A DNA stretch of 64,000 nt from Sarcomyxa edulis (Eukaryota > Basidiomycota > Agaricomycetes > Agaricales > Mycenaceae), in assembly GCA_009761415.1 (NCBI GenBank), contig QUOL01000019.1, positions 186,001-250,000 on the forward strand, written 5' to 3'. Shown one piece after another: positions 1 to 12,340 of the stretch. The number at the start of each line of letters is the position of its first letter. Position 1 is the stretch's first letter. Under the pieces are notes generated by a model. It had not been told where the DNA came from and searched no databases. It saw only the letters and a list, made by a program, of their open reading frames with translations. The position numbers and the translations under genes were made by a program.

Positions 1-444
1 AAGCAGCAGGAACAATTCCGGAGAGAGCAGGAGAGGATGGAAAATGAGCGGCAGGCAAAGGCGGGGAGATTGCTCACCAAAGAAGACATCGCGCAGTTAT
101 TCGAGACGCATGACCGTCAATGGTCTCGATTATCGACTTTGGAGCACCTCAGTTGGGAAGCTTTCCCTTGGCCTATGCTGAAGAAGCCTACGGATCCTGA
201 AGAAATCACCACGTTCGCTATTAGTGCATACGTTCTTTCTCCTCACCATCCCGACAAGACTAAGTCGGAGAAAGATCGTATCAAAGAGCATATACGAAGG
301 TGGCATCCGGACCGTTTCGAGACAAAGCTGTTACCGAAGGTGGTGGAGGCGGATAGAGAGAAGGTGAAATCTGGTGCGGGTTCGGTGGTGAGGAGTCTCA
401 ACGATCTCTTGACTAAATCAAATGCTCCAAGTATTTTTTCATAA
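1..444 (+). CDS. NFKBIL1-like (I-kappa-B-like) protein, C-terminal part
   Basis: The reading frame is open from base 1, so the gene starts upstream of the window and only about the last 147 residues are present. The visible part begins with a Glu/Gln/Arg-rich stretch typical of a charged helix or coiled coil. A globular tail follows with the motif RRWHPDRF and a helical end (VVRSLNDLL). The same arrangement, RWHPDRF followed by a helix, ends animal NFKBIL1 proteins, and similar tails are common in hypothetical proteins of mushroom-forming fungi. The stop codon is at 442-444. Function is unproven; animal NFKBIL1 is nuclear and linked to mRNA processing. The motif looks J-domain-like but HPD here is part of WHPDRF, so I do not call it a DnaJ co-chaperone. 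Confidence 0.7.
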   Translation, partial: KQQEQFRREQERMENERQAKAGRLLTKEDIAQLFETHDRQWSRLSTLEHLSWEAFPWPMLKKPTDPEEITTFAISAYVLSPHHPDKTKSEKDRIKEHIRRWHPDRFETKLLPKVVEADREKVKSGAGSVVRSLNDLLTKSNAPSIFS

Positions 445-3400
445 TCCCAGGATGTGTTGTTCTTTTTTACGGGACAGACTTACCTGGACTTTATACATGT
501 AGCCTTTTTCGGCCTGTAGGGATACCCACTCATCCATTGTATGACTATCAACCCAGAATATATCATATTGATTGTATATGCGAGAGCTGTGATGCTGCAT
601 GGGTTTTCGACGCGATTCGGATTTGACATCGCCTGCCTGGTAGTCAGATATTATCATGTTATAGGAAGGAGCCCCACAGACCTCTGTCCCGCACAGAGAC
701 TGTATGAGATGATTCTAAACCGGCGATTCTGCCAGGAAGTAGAGAAACACCTATGGATATAAAGTCTGGTCAGAAAGTCACTACAAACGAAAAGACGAGA
801 GGATGGCAATCCATATCGAGTGAAGTGGCGCGAGTCATCTATACGAGACATGGAGGTACAAAGTATACCCCGACTCTAAATCGAGATAGAGACGAAAGAA
901 AGGATATCCTCTATCTAGCGGACTTCAAGTTTGCTTCAAATTTGACTTTCAAGACGAGCAAGTGCAGGCTGGCATGGGCGTCTACTTCGTGAAGCTGTTG
1001 TGGGTCCGTGTTTTCATGTTTAGCGCCCAGATAGCGCTGCAGTCATCCACGAACGTCAGACAGAACATTATTGTAACGGTGCCGCCGCTGGTTCAGAACA
1101 TGAATTGCCAGACTCTGTAGAATGCACACATCGAAGGCCATACGTATTAAGCGGAGGAAACACGGGAACCCGAAGATAGGGATGGTAGGAGATGTCTCCG
1201 GTGCCCTTTGCCCAATTCCAATGTTAGCCTATCTTCAAGTACATATCAATTCTGGGGCCGCGTGATAGAGGTCAGCTTATGCATCAACGTATATGAATTT
1301 GGTAGCCATACCTTATCGTTCAAAGCATCAAGAAAGACGAAGGAACCAATGGCGCCAATGGTCTTGAGAATAAATGAACATCAAAACGTAACAGTCAATA
1401 GCGAGCGAGAACGAAACGGAGAATCAACGGTCCGAGCTTGTTCCGAGCGGTGAGTCAGTGAGAAGCTTAGAACAGAGACAGAGAGGAAGTCTTTGGCGAT
1501 ATTGTACCAGCCTGAAAGTCGAGCATATCTGCAAGCAGGACGCCGAGTTGATGACCAGGTCCGACTAGCAAAATGAAGCGAAGAGAAGTTACATAGACTG
1601 TTCCACCGCCATGCTTCCCTCTTAGAAGGAGAGGTGACTAGAGAGTTCTTCAAAAGAACAGGGGTGGCGTTCTCATGCGGCCACAGAGGTTTGCATCAGT
1701 ACCAAGGCAAGAGCGCAGCAGACCAAGGATCGTTGTAATCAAAAGACTCGGACAGACATCCCGTATAGTATGAACTCAACCCTGCACGCACATAGTAAGG
1801 CTTTAGAAGACAAAGACAAAGTCAAGAGGCTTGCCAAGGGCAGTGGATACTTCCAAGTCGCAGTGGGGATTTGGTTCACAGTCCTATCTGCGTCTCACGA
1901 AAAGGATAAAGCCGCTTCGCTTGAACCTGAGAGCTCGATCGTGAGAGCGGCGAGCTTGAGGCTATTAAGAAAAGGTTGGATACACGCCGATACGAATATG
2001 ACGATGATAGACACACCCATTCGCAGGCTGACTGATTGGAGATACACCTGCCGGATTATGAGGATACCGCCGAAATATGAATGTGAGAAACGAGACTGAC
2101 CAAGCTCTCAGCAGGACAAGCGTGTCAATGCGATGACTGGCACATTAGCAAGGTGACCAAGCCACTTCGAACCCAAAGAACGCGTAATCATACGCGGAGA
2201 CAGAAGCAATTAATATTGATCAGTCGAAGTCTGGTAGCATCGTGTAAGAGATGCCGTTAGCCAAGCTGGACGTCATCAAGAACGTTCACGCAGCGCCAAA
2301 GAGATGGGTGAGATATAGATCCATATAAGTTCTGAACACTGCAGATTGTCGTATACAATGATGACGATGCGTGGTGGCGGATTTAATGCGACGTGTAATA
2401 TCTCTTGAGCTGGTGGATTTACCAGTCCGATTTGGTTTATGGTCTGTAGCAAAGAAAAGAAGACGGACCTTGTTCGTATATCGCATAAGACCACCAAATG
2501 AAAGGCACCGGTCGAGCAAGAGAATTCGAAGAGACGTCGACGTTGCCAAGTACCCGAGGAATTCGTAGCGTCAGTGGAGTGGTTGGAAACTGAGCTACCA
2601 GGAATGTCGTCACCGCCATCGTCAAAGCCAGTGAGAGAAGATAAACCTGAATACCTGAGGAACATCCAAGTTTGAAAGGAGAAAAGTCAGAATCGCGACA
2701 GCTGAAGGCATTTGATTCACATACTAGTCCGTTTTCGAAAGCAGAACGACATGGGTAAGATCCGACGTCGTTCTACCCTTTGTTCACCCTGCCAGAGATA
2801 CGTTAGAAAGCTGTCTTGAAGCTGTCGACAGATCTTAGCAGAAAAAAAGTTCAACATTGTCACGGTCGAACGACTCGGAGTGCACCGCCACCACCGCGTC
2901 GCGTCTAACTTCAGCGCTCCCCGACCCATTGAAATCTGATCGAGGATCCGGATCATTGACATGTAGACTCATGATACTATTACTTTTTATTCGATTCTAC
3001 AGAGTTCTACGTCTACCCTGACCCTACCAGCTAGCCCTAGTCCTAGTCCTATCCAAACCGACTATAGCAAGCCCATACCCATAATACAACGCCGCCCGAT
3101 GATCGCCAGTTTTTTTTGGTTGTCGAAAGAGCGTGTATGGATGAATGAAAAGAATGTGACACCCCATAATTATGTAGTACAATTCCAATAGTGTATGCGA
3201 TGTCGATGTGTGATGTGTTGGTACATACAACCTAAATCTGAACCCGAACCAAACGAGCCATGGATGGTACAGAAACAAAAAGAAAAAACGAGTGACGTGT
3301 GTTGAATGGAAAAAAGAACGTTGATGTTGAATCGTTATTGTTGCGAGCGAATTCGAAGGAGGGTTGCAGGGAAGACGGAGATGGCGATGATGATCGAAGA

Positions 3401-4050
3401 GAAGAGGAAAGGAAGGAAGGTGGATGAATGAACGTGACGCAATGGGATTAGGATTGGGATTGGGGTTCGGTTCGCGGGAGGTACCAACAGAGAGAGCGAG
3501 AGTGAGAGTGGGTGGATCGAAACGATATGCGACGCGATGCGAGTGGGTGTGGATGGATTTGGAATGACGATTGAATGCGAGTGGGTCGGTGGGTGGTTTG
3601 GGGCAATAGGATGACGCGCCGACGCGATGAGGATAGAGCTCGTAGCGCCGCGCCATTTTTTGATGACAAAACAGAAACAGAAACAAAAACAAACAGACAG
3701 ACAGACAGAAAAGCAAACGAGAAACGAAACGATGGAGAGAGAAGAGAAGAGAAATCTATACGGATGCGGATGAGGATGCGGGTGATAATGAAAGGTTCTG
3801 TGCGTGGAGGAGGAAAGGGAAAGGATGTTACACTGATGACGATGATGAGGGGTTTATACAAACACGAACGCGAAACACGGAAAAACACGAGAGAGAGAAA
3901 CAGAGAGGGGACAGAAACAGAGAACGAGAAGCAAAGACGAGAGAGCGGGATAACAACGACGACGACGACGAAAGAACGAACGAACGAACGGGGAAGGGAA
4001 GGGGGGGGGAAACGAAACGGCTGTGGGTTACATCCCTTTCCTGGTCTGGA
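445..4050. other. Long stretch without a confident gene
   Basis: No open frame here gives a recognisable protein. On the minus strand, fragments around 1380-1650 and 2280-2670 are hydrophobic in more than one frame and could be remnants of an intron-rich membrane-protein gene, but I could not join them into a reading frame. The right end, from about 3000, should hold the 3' untranslated region of the minus-strand gene that stops at 4051. It is dominated by purine-rich simple sequence on the plus strand. Confidence 0.5.
3640..4012. repeat. Polypurine/polypyrimidine low-complexity tract
   Basis: The plus strand is strongly purine-biased over several hundred bases. It includes (ACAG)n-like runs near 3690-3710, GAGA-rich runs near 3730-3760 and 3880-3950, a short GAC repeat near 3957-3970, GAAC repeats near 3970-3990 and a G-run near 4002-4010. 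It lies just downstream of the stop codon of the minus-strand gene at 4051. It produces long false open frames on both strands. Confidence 0.75.
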
Positions 4051-7000
4051 TTACAGCCCTTTCCTAGTCTTGGTATACCAAGAAAGCGAGACGCTACCAG
4101 CGCCTTTTATCGTCACTTGTGCTTGTACGCGACATACCTAGGAATTATTAGTTCAGTACTGGCCAAAAAGAAGAAAGAAAGAAAGAAAGAAAGTAGAATA
4201 GAGGGCAGAAACTCAAAACACAAAAGAAACAAAAACTCAGACAGACGATGTTTGAAACCGAAAACTCACAGTATCAGCAACACTAGCCTTCCTAAAATCA
4301 ATATGCAGAGTCCCATTAGGCTTGCGCGAGATACTTCGTACTTGGCCGAATCCCTGTATCACAATAACACACCCACACACACACATCAGTAAGTACCTCC
4401 CCTATCGCTATCAAAAAAAAAAGTGAGGATGACAATGGCAAACGCACCTCACACCAAGCCTTAACAGCCTCATACCCATCAACATCATCAATCCCGACGC
4501 CACTCACTACTAAACGGCGTTTACTCCCCCTCACCTTCGCCCTCCCATTCCCTTTGCCGCCTGCACTAGGCCCACCACCACCCAAACGAATACGCGAGGC
4601 GAGTCCACTCAGTGATAATAACCCACGTTCAGGTGCTGCGGACGCGTAGGAATCGTCTTGTACAGAGACTGGGACTTGTACAGGGACTGGGACTTCATCC
4701 CCATCATCCCCATCTCCGGAACAGGAATCTGTAGGCGTTGGCGGAAGAGGACGCGTGAGGGTGACTGAGAGAGGGAGGGGGAGGGAATGTGCAGACGCCG
4801 ATACAGATACAGATACAGATGTGGATGGAACGGAAACGATATCTGCAGACGACGTAGACGTAGACGTGAGAGGATGAGGCGATGATTGCTCCTCAACCCC
4901 ATCTTCATCTTCATCATCTCCATCTCCATCTTCACTTAAACCACGTGACGATAGCGCAACCTCCTCCTCCTCCAAACCACATGATGATATCACACCCTCC
5001 TCTGCCTCCTCCTCCTCCTCCTGATCACGATCAAAATGGAACGCACCACCCCCTCCCGCACCCCGTCCCCCACCACCAAAAAACACAGCATGCGACTTCG
5101 CAACGAACGCAGCTAGCGCTTCTTCCTCTTCGTCCCATTCCCAGTCTGCGTCAGCGTCAGTTTCGTTTTCTTGTTCCACATTCATTGCATCCTCCTGCTC
5201 CCGCCCCACCAGATCTTGGTCGTGTTCGTGTTCGTGTGCGTGTGTGTGCTCATACCACTCAACCTCACCCGTTTCGCCTCGACGCGCAAATCCATACCCA
5301 TACCCGTATCCATCCTCCTCCAAATACTCCCCATCCGAACCAGGTGTCTCCACCGCACTCCCACTCCCACTCCCGCTAGACGCAAACGACGTGCTCAACG
5401 TCGGGGTCGGCGGTACACTTCCCACACCCGGCGAAGGCGGGACACTTCCCGCCACACTTCCCCCCATACCCGCACCCATACCCCCAAACATGAACGTATG
5501 CGGTGTGGTAGGCGTCCCAGGAGGCGGCGGAGGTGGGATCGAGAACGTCGTCGTCATTGGTGTAGTAGGAGGGGGATGTGGTAGGGGATGTGGGATGGTA
5601 GTGATAGTAGAAGGAGAGGTCAACCTCGATATGAAAGAGACCAGTCTCTTCCTCGTCCCGTTCCCATTCGCCTTATCTTTTTCTTTTTCTTTTCCTGTAT
5701 CCCTGCCCTTACCCCCCTTACCCTTTCCTTTAATAGGCAAAGACAACCTCAACTTCGACCCCAGTCCCATTCCCAGTCCCATTCCAGCACCACTCCCCAA
5801 CACACCCAAACCCAGTACCTGCGTTTGTGGACGCGTTTGTGGAGGCGAGTCATCGAGAGCGAGGGCTAGGGAAGATGTGAGTGACCATCTGGATGCGGAT
5901 GGGATGTTCATAGGGTCGTCGAGGTGGGTGTTTTCATCTTCTTCTTCTTCATTTTCGGGTGTAGGGTTGGGTTCGTTGAGGTTGGCGTTGGTTTCGGGTG
6001 CTTGATACGAATACGACACACGAGGATCCCGTGGTGGTGCTTGGAACGACGCTCGAGGACGCTCTTGTGTTAGGCCTCGATACCCATTAACGCCCAACCC
6101 AATACTAGGCGAACTCCTCATCTTCGCCAGACCCCTGCTCCTCCCCTTCAAGTTCCCATTCTCATTGCCCACCTCCTCATGATTTACCGGTACCCCATAC
6201 CCAAACCCCATACCCAAAGGCTGCGAATTCGCCCTCGCCCTTGCCCGCGCCTGCTGTTGGGGAGGCATGGGAAACCCCATCGGCAAAGGCAAAGGTAAAG
6301 GAAAATCCTCTTCGATACCTAGGAATACCTGCGACCCACTACCCACATCATGCACAGAGTCGGGTTCGGGTTCAGAGTCGGAATCGAGGTAGGCTAACCT
6401 CTCTTCTTCTTCCTCTTCCTCTTGCACAACGCTGGGGTCTGTATCAATTGGAATAGGTGTTGTGAACAACCCCCCATGATCTTCAGGGTCGTCGTGGATA
6501 CCGATGGAAGAAGAGGAAAAAGAGGACGTGGACGTGGATGTACTTGTGGGTCGCGGGAGAGTGTGATCATGAGTGTCGACTAAACGCGAAGAACAAACGC
6601 AAATCGTTAGTATGAATTGAGGATAAGATGGATGAAGGAACACGTACCGATCTTTTGAGAATTGGGATCGGACGGCGCCTCACCAGACCCAGAAGACGCG
6701 ATATACACCGCATCGCGTCTTCCCAGACTTAGACTATCTTCGGACAGAAGGCGCGAATGGGAGAGGGAAGGTTGTCTGGAGAGTGTTGTAAGTGAAGGTT
6801 GACGCGAGACTGATCTGGAGTGAGAGGGGGAGTAAGAGTGGGAATGGGAGAGGGCTGTATGGGAGAGGGAAAGGGAGGGCTGGTGTGAAAGAGAGGGGGA
6901 GTTCGAGAGACCTATAAGCGAAGGTTGACGCGATAGAGGACTAGTACTGGTCACAGAATGGGAATGGGAATGGGAGGGCTGGTGTGTAAGAGAAGGTCGA

Positions 7001-7898
7001 CGAGACACCCCTCCACCTACGCCCACACCTCCACCCATATTCAAACTCCCTCCACCTACGCCCACACTCATACCCACACTCATACCCATACTCAAACTCA
7101 AACTCGAAAAAGAGGGTTGTCTCGAATGAGGATGGGCCAACGAAAAGGAAGGTTGACGCGATACTGAACGTGAATGGCCTTGTGAGGCGAGTGCACCCTG
7201 CGAGGAGAGTGCACGGTCTTGACCCAGCGAGGTGAGTGCACCCTGCGAAGCGAGAACGCCAGTGGATGGCTGCGAAGCAAGAACGCCAGTGGATGGCTGC
7301 GAAGCGAGGACACCAGTCGACGGTTTACGCGAGAGCGACAGCGACAGAGGCGAAGGCGGTGACGGGCTACTCGGACACGCATACGAGATGGAGGAGGCTA
7401 GAGAGGGTCTCCTGTGTAGCGTGTTGTTGTTGTTGTTGGTAGCGTGTATGTTATGGAGAGAGTGTACATTGATATCCCTAAGAGAATGTGTGGATGAAGG
7501 TGGAGTTGGCGTCGTCGTGCGCGGTACCAGTAGGTCTATGTCGCTGGTGGTGGACGTGGTGAGAGTGGTCGTCGTGTTTGTACGAGAACGAGAGTATGGA
7601 ATTGGGATAGACTCTTCGGTCCCCACATCGCCGTCGACGTCTGCGAACGAAATCGACGAAAGCGAGGACGCAGCAGAAGCAGAGCCGAGCGAAGATTTGG
7701 AGTGTGACTTCGCGAGTGCTTTCGCGTAGTCTGATTTGGGAGGTGGGGGAGGTGGGAGGGGCTGTAGGCGCCACTAAGTGCATGCTAGCTATAGTATGGT
7801 GGTGCACTCACTTTATCGCGGCTAGTAGTAGTTGCTGTGGGTGTCACGGTATTCCTCGTATGCTGGTCGTTCAGCCAGGAATGTACGTGCGTGTGCAT
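4051..7898 (-). CDS. Large Ser/Pro/Gly-rich protein with conserved RRM-like C-terminus
   Basis: I join five exons: 7898-7812, 7761-6648, 6579-4448, 4353-4270 and 4137-4051. They total 3,504 nt, exactly 1,168 codons with the stop, and every junction has GT..AG ends. The start is chosen because the first exon (MHTHVHSWL..) joins in frame to a PPPPPKSDYAKALAKS segment. The middle (about residues 60-1095) is low complexity: repeated SRQPSL/SHSHS units, (ASQPSTGVL)n, and Glu/Asp-rich, Pro-rich and Gly-rich blocks. The last 70 or so residues are well ordered: DGYEAVKAWCE, then GFGQVRSISRKPNG, HIDFRKASVADT, and a final exon reading VCRVQAQ..KGAGSVSLSWY. This tail resembles an RNA-recognition-type fold (a strand carrying F-G-x-V, and a D-F-R-K-A-x-x-A pattern) and I recall it as conserved in Agaricomycete hypothetical proteins. 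An RNA-binding role is inference. Confidence 0.72.
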
Positions 7899-9179
7899 GC
7901 CTGCCTCCTTCTCCTTGCTCCTTGCTCCTTCTCCTAGACTGGCTGTCTGGCTGGGTAGAAGATACTTGGCCAGTGGTTACTTACTGGTACTTGGGTGATG
8001 GCGGTGTGGGGGAGTTAACGTTGGAGGGGGATGGAGTCTATTTTTTTTTGAATCGGGGCCCATGTCCATTTACGTACGTCCATTCCATTTCCGATCATAC
8101 AGTACTTCCAGAACACTCAAACAGTACAATCCAAGTCAAGTCAAGCCAGGCTAGCGGTGTGCTTCCTTCCATTCATGACCCACTTCCGATTCGAGTCTTC
8201 GACGCCACGCCCCCCTGCTCACCCCACGCTCCCTTCGAAGCGCTCCTTTTGCGCTCCTTCCTAGGCGCCCCGCTTCTTCATCCACCGGCTCCGATGCATA
8301 TCCAAGCCTACCACGCGCATACCCAATCAAATAATACCTATACCAGATACCATCATTCCCCACAAGTACCAGCAGCAGCAGCGATATCGTGATTGCAGCA
8401 GTAGCAGTACCGTGACTGCACTTCTCGCCTTGCCACGCCGCCGCTCGACGTGATCTGTCCATCGCCATCAGTGTCACTCCTCCCGATACCGATACCGACG
8501 CGTCCGCATCGCGTGATTATCGATATCGCTGTCGACTCAGTGTCATCCATCCTCTCTTCCTCTCTTCCTCTCTTCCTCGCTCCGAGATTGCTAGTATCCG
8601 CTATCCTCTCATCTTCCCGCTCATTCTCTTCCCTTCCCATCCCTTCCTCATCTACGTCCGACACCACCCAACCCTGCGTCTACGCCTACCTGAATTTCCA
8701 ATTACAATTCCAACATCACACTCAGACTCGGGCTCAGGCTCTCATCTATTCACCCACCCACCTGTACGATTCGCAGGATCATATCCTCAGCCTTGGTGAT
8801 GCATGAGGTCCGTCCGTCCGACGTCCTTCCCTTCTTACGCACTTACGCGTGATATATGTCTGACCACCGGAAAAAATCAGTGAGCACATACATCCCTTCT
8901 CCCGCCTACCGTGACCTCCCTCACGAGTCCTAATCAATGCCGTTATAATCATAACACATAACGCAATCCCCAATCCCCAATCCCCAATTTCTTTCTTCTT
9001 GCTTTTCATATGACCATATACAGTATAACCTTCGAGTGCATATGTCTTCCACCGACGACAGACAGACAGCCAGACAGATATCGACATCGACGCAAAGCCG
9101 ACAATCGTGGCGGGCTTTTAGTATACAGTTACGTGACCCTCCTCTCTTCCTCTCTTCTCGTTCCCTCTTCTCGTCAAGC

Positions 9180-10605
9180 TCCTTCCCCTCCCTCCTCCGC
9201 CTCTGGAGCTCTGACCACAACATACCACTAACGATGATTCTGGAGAGACGCGCTGACGTGACACGGTATGTCCTCCTCCGCGAGTTCCGGGAATAATTCT
9301 CATTATTTGTCCTTGTTGTTTTCAAAAGCATCACCATCATCCCACCAATCCACCCCGGGCCCACTCCGACCCATGGCCATGGCCACGTACGTACCGTGAC
9401 GGTCATCAACCAACTCACCTCTGACCGCCTCCCAGGCCGCAGCAATCGGATACTCACACGACATTTCCATTTTACACTTCACACGACATGTAGATTTACA
9501 GTCTACACTTACGACATGTAGGTTTACACTTTACAGTTTGAAGACAGTTTGCAGGCAGGATGGATGATTCTTCATGGCCCTTTGGTTTTACGATATCGTG
9601 AACAGAACGGAACGCAGGGAGAGGATCGCCGTTCGCGTTCTCCGAATTTGTTTGAGTCTCCTCTTCCTCATTCACGGTCCGCGTTCTCACTCCCCACTCG
9701 ACCCCGTCCAAGCCTTCTTACTTCCCACTCGTACTGAACTGACTATCCACAACACCCGTGATTTACTCACTCAGGTATACTACTCACTCAAATATAAGAG
9801 TCCCGGGCTCGGCAATCCGGACTTGGCGAAATTCTCAATTCCTTGAGTCTCCTCTCTCTCGTTCACGGTTCACGGTTCACGAATCGAGTCTTCTCATTCC
9901 CCACTTGACCCCGTTCGCCTTCTCACTCCCCACTTGTACGAACTGACGATTCACAACACCCGTGATTCCTATTTAGAACACGTTCTCACTCAAGCTCGGT
10001 CCCAGGCTCGCGCTCGGATTTGCGCTCGGCAATCCGAACTTGGCGAATTCCCAATTCCTCGCACCGCACAGCACCGCATCGCCTCATCGATGTTTGCGAG
10101 TGAATGTCTACGACTGCGGCTACCGCAATCTACTCACTCGTTCGTTCGCTTGTGATAACACATAATCTCCGCCCCACTCCCACTCTGCACCGCCTCATCG
10201 ATGTATGCGAATGTGTGAGTTAGTTCTTCGTAGCCGTATCCGCAGAGACTCACTCACTCCCTCCCGCTCACTCAGATGCTCCCATACTCCGCTTTAAGTC
10301 CATCACCGACGGCCATCCATATCCATACATCCATACATCCGCACCGCACCGCTATAGACGTCTCTCCGCTGCGTGTTTACTGTCAACAACGGTCATAACC
10401 AGAGATTGGTCACTTTGGACGAGTCGTAGCTCGATTTCGTTCATGTTCGTTCGATTGTCTATATATCTGCTATCGAACCTTGAACCTTGGAGCGCGATGG
10501 ATTTTTGACTTGTTTGTTTCTCATGTGATGTCGTGTCGAGACTCAACCTGTCTGTTTCTAATTCGGTTTGTTTCTTGTTTCTTGTTATATGATTGGAATG
10601 GGTTC
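9180..10605 (+). repeat. Tandem repeat, copy 1 (about 1.43 kb)
   Basis: This segment recurs immediately downstream. Shared landmarks are GCAACATACCACT / ACAACATACCACT, TTTGTCCTTGTTGTTTTCAAAA, GCCGCAGCAATCGGATACTC, ACGACATGTAGATTTACA, and GTCTATATATCTGCTAT. Offsets between matching landmarks fall from about 1,425 to 1,220 and back to about 1,330 bp, so copies differ by indels. Copy 1 also holds an internal duplication: the landmarks CACAACACCCGTGATT and CTCGGCAATCCG occur near 9750-9815 and again near 9950-10035. No coding function is visible. Confidence 0.8.
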
Positions 10606-11950
10606 TCCGCCTCCTCTCTCCTCCCCTTCCCCATCCGCCTCCAACGTCTTAACCGCAACATACCACTCACAGTGATTATGAAGAGACACTCCTCCGCGAG
10701 CCCCGGGGTCCGGGATACAAGTTCTGAGTATTTGTCCTTGTTGTTTTCAAAAGTCACCAATCCACCCCACACCGACCTATGGCCACGTACGTACGGTCAT
10801 CTACCAACTCACCTCCCATCCCATGCCGCAGCAATCGGATACTCACACGATGTGTAAGCTTACACTTCACACGACATGTAGATTTACACTTTACAGTTGG
10901 AAGACAGTGTATAGGCAGAATGGATGAATCTTCTGTCATGGCCCTTTGATCTTTGGTTTTGGTTTTACGATATCGAAATCGTGAACGTACGCACGCAGGG
11001 AGAGGATCCCCGTTCGCGTTCGCGTTCTCGCTACCCTTCGAGGCCGTTTGAGTCTCCTCTCTCTCGTTCACGGTTCGAGCTTTCTCGTTCATGGCTCACG
11101 CCTTGAGTCTTCTCATTCCCCACTCGAGTCCGTTCGAGCCTTCTCACTCCCCACTCGTACCGACTGACGATCCACAACACCCGTGATTCCTATTCAGAAC
11201 ACGTTCTCACTCAAGCTCGGTCCCAGGCTCGCGCTCGGATTTGCGCTCGGCAATCCGAACTTGGCGAATTCGAATTTCAAATTCCCAATTCTCGCACCGC
11301 ACCGCACTGCAAGCACCGCCTCGTCGATGTTTGCGAGTGGGTGAGTGAATGTACGACTGCGGTAGCTCGCTCGTTCGCTTGTGATAACACATAATCTCCG
11401 CCCCACTCCCACTCTGCACCGCCTCATCGATGTTTTCGAGTGAATGAGTAGATTCTTCGTAGCCGCAGACACTCGCTCCCTCCCTTCCTCCCGCTCAGAT
11501 GCTTCTTCGTCAAACTTCCATACCCCCTCCGAGTCCAAGTCCAAGTCCGCTTTAAAGCCATCCCTGCACCGACGGCCATCCATCCCTCCATACATCCGCA
11601 CATCCGCACCGCTATGGACGTCTCTCCGCTGCGTGTACACTGTCAACAGTCGACAACGGTCATAATCAAACCAGAGAACGACAGCGATCACCAGCTGGCA
11701 GCTGCGTGTATACTGTCAACAACGGTCGGTCACGGTGGACGATCTCAGATTCCGAGTCGTAGCTCGATCCCGTTCATGTTCGTTCGATTGTCTATATATC
11801 TGCTATAGAACCTTGGCTTCAAGTTGGAGCTTGGAGTGCGATGAATTGTTTTACTCTGCTCGTCTTGCTGGCTTGTTTGTTTCTTGTGTCGTCTCGTGTT
11901 GTGTCAAGACTCGTCTGTTGCTGTTTTTCGTCTCTGTTCTTGTTATATGA
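10606..11950 (+). repeat. Tandem repeat, copy 2 (about 1.35 kb)
   Basis: This is a direct, head-to-tail copy of the preceding segment. The block from about 11160 to 11420 closely matches about 9940 to 10200, including AATCCGAACTTGGCGAATTC. The block around 11775 (TTCGTTCGATTGTCTATATA) matches about 10445. It lacks the extra internal duplication of copy 1. Confidence 0.8.
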
Positions 11951-12340
11951 TGAGGATGTGTTCTCCTCCTCTCAGTCTCGGTTTCGGTCTCGAGTCCTAG
12001 CTCTCAAACTACCGTCATCCCGTTCCCCGGGAATTTTTACACATCAACCTCAAAAGACGACTAGGTATGTACTCGCTCTACAAGCATACATCATATACCT
12101 ACCACTCGCCTCTCTCCAGCTGTATCGATCAATGTCAATGTCAATGTAACACACACTTTGGATCGGGACTTTGGGTCAGATGGACTTGATTCATTTTTTT
12201 CGATTTATCTTCGTTCCATTCTACATCTGGTGTCGAACTGGGATGTCATTGTGTTTTGTGACTTGTTGTCTTATTTGTCGTGACTCGTCTGTTTCTGTTG
12301 TTATCATCAGCTGGTCAATCTAATCGGTTCTCTGTCTCTT
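11951..12340 (+). repeat. Degenerate partial copy 3 of the tandem repeat
   Basis: After copy 2 the unit restarts with a TATATGATGAGGATGTGTTC-like segment followed by CCCCGGGAATTTTTACAC, comparable to the start of copies 1 and 2. Near 12240-12300 a TTTTGTGACTTGTTGTCTTA..CGTGACTCGTCTGTTTC segment matches the end of copies 1 and 2. The middle is largely missing, so the copy is truncated and diverged. Confidence 0.5.

Noticed and set aside
1..444. DnaJ co-chaperone
   Set aside because: HPD occurs only inside WHPDRF near the C-terminus, in the position typical of NFKBIL1-like tails rather than a J-domain helix loop.
3024..3888. Two overlapping minus-strand open frames with a hydrophobic start
   Set aside because: They translate the polypyrimidine strand (Leu/Phe/Ser/Pro runs), lie downstream of the stop at 4051, and have no family motif.
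3575..4141. 188-residue plus-strand Arg/Glu/Lys-rich open frame
   Set aside because: It is a translation of the polypurine tract and runs antisense into the last exon of the minus-strand gene.
5244..6005. 253-residue plus-strand open frame
   Set aside because: It lies antisense to the large exon of the 4051-7898 gene, has simple Pro/Ser composition and no motifs; it is a shadow of that exon.
9180..12340. CRISPR array
   Set aside because: Units are over a kilobase long and diverged, without short identical repeats separated by unique spacers, and the genome is fungal.
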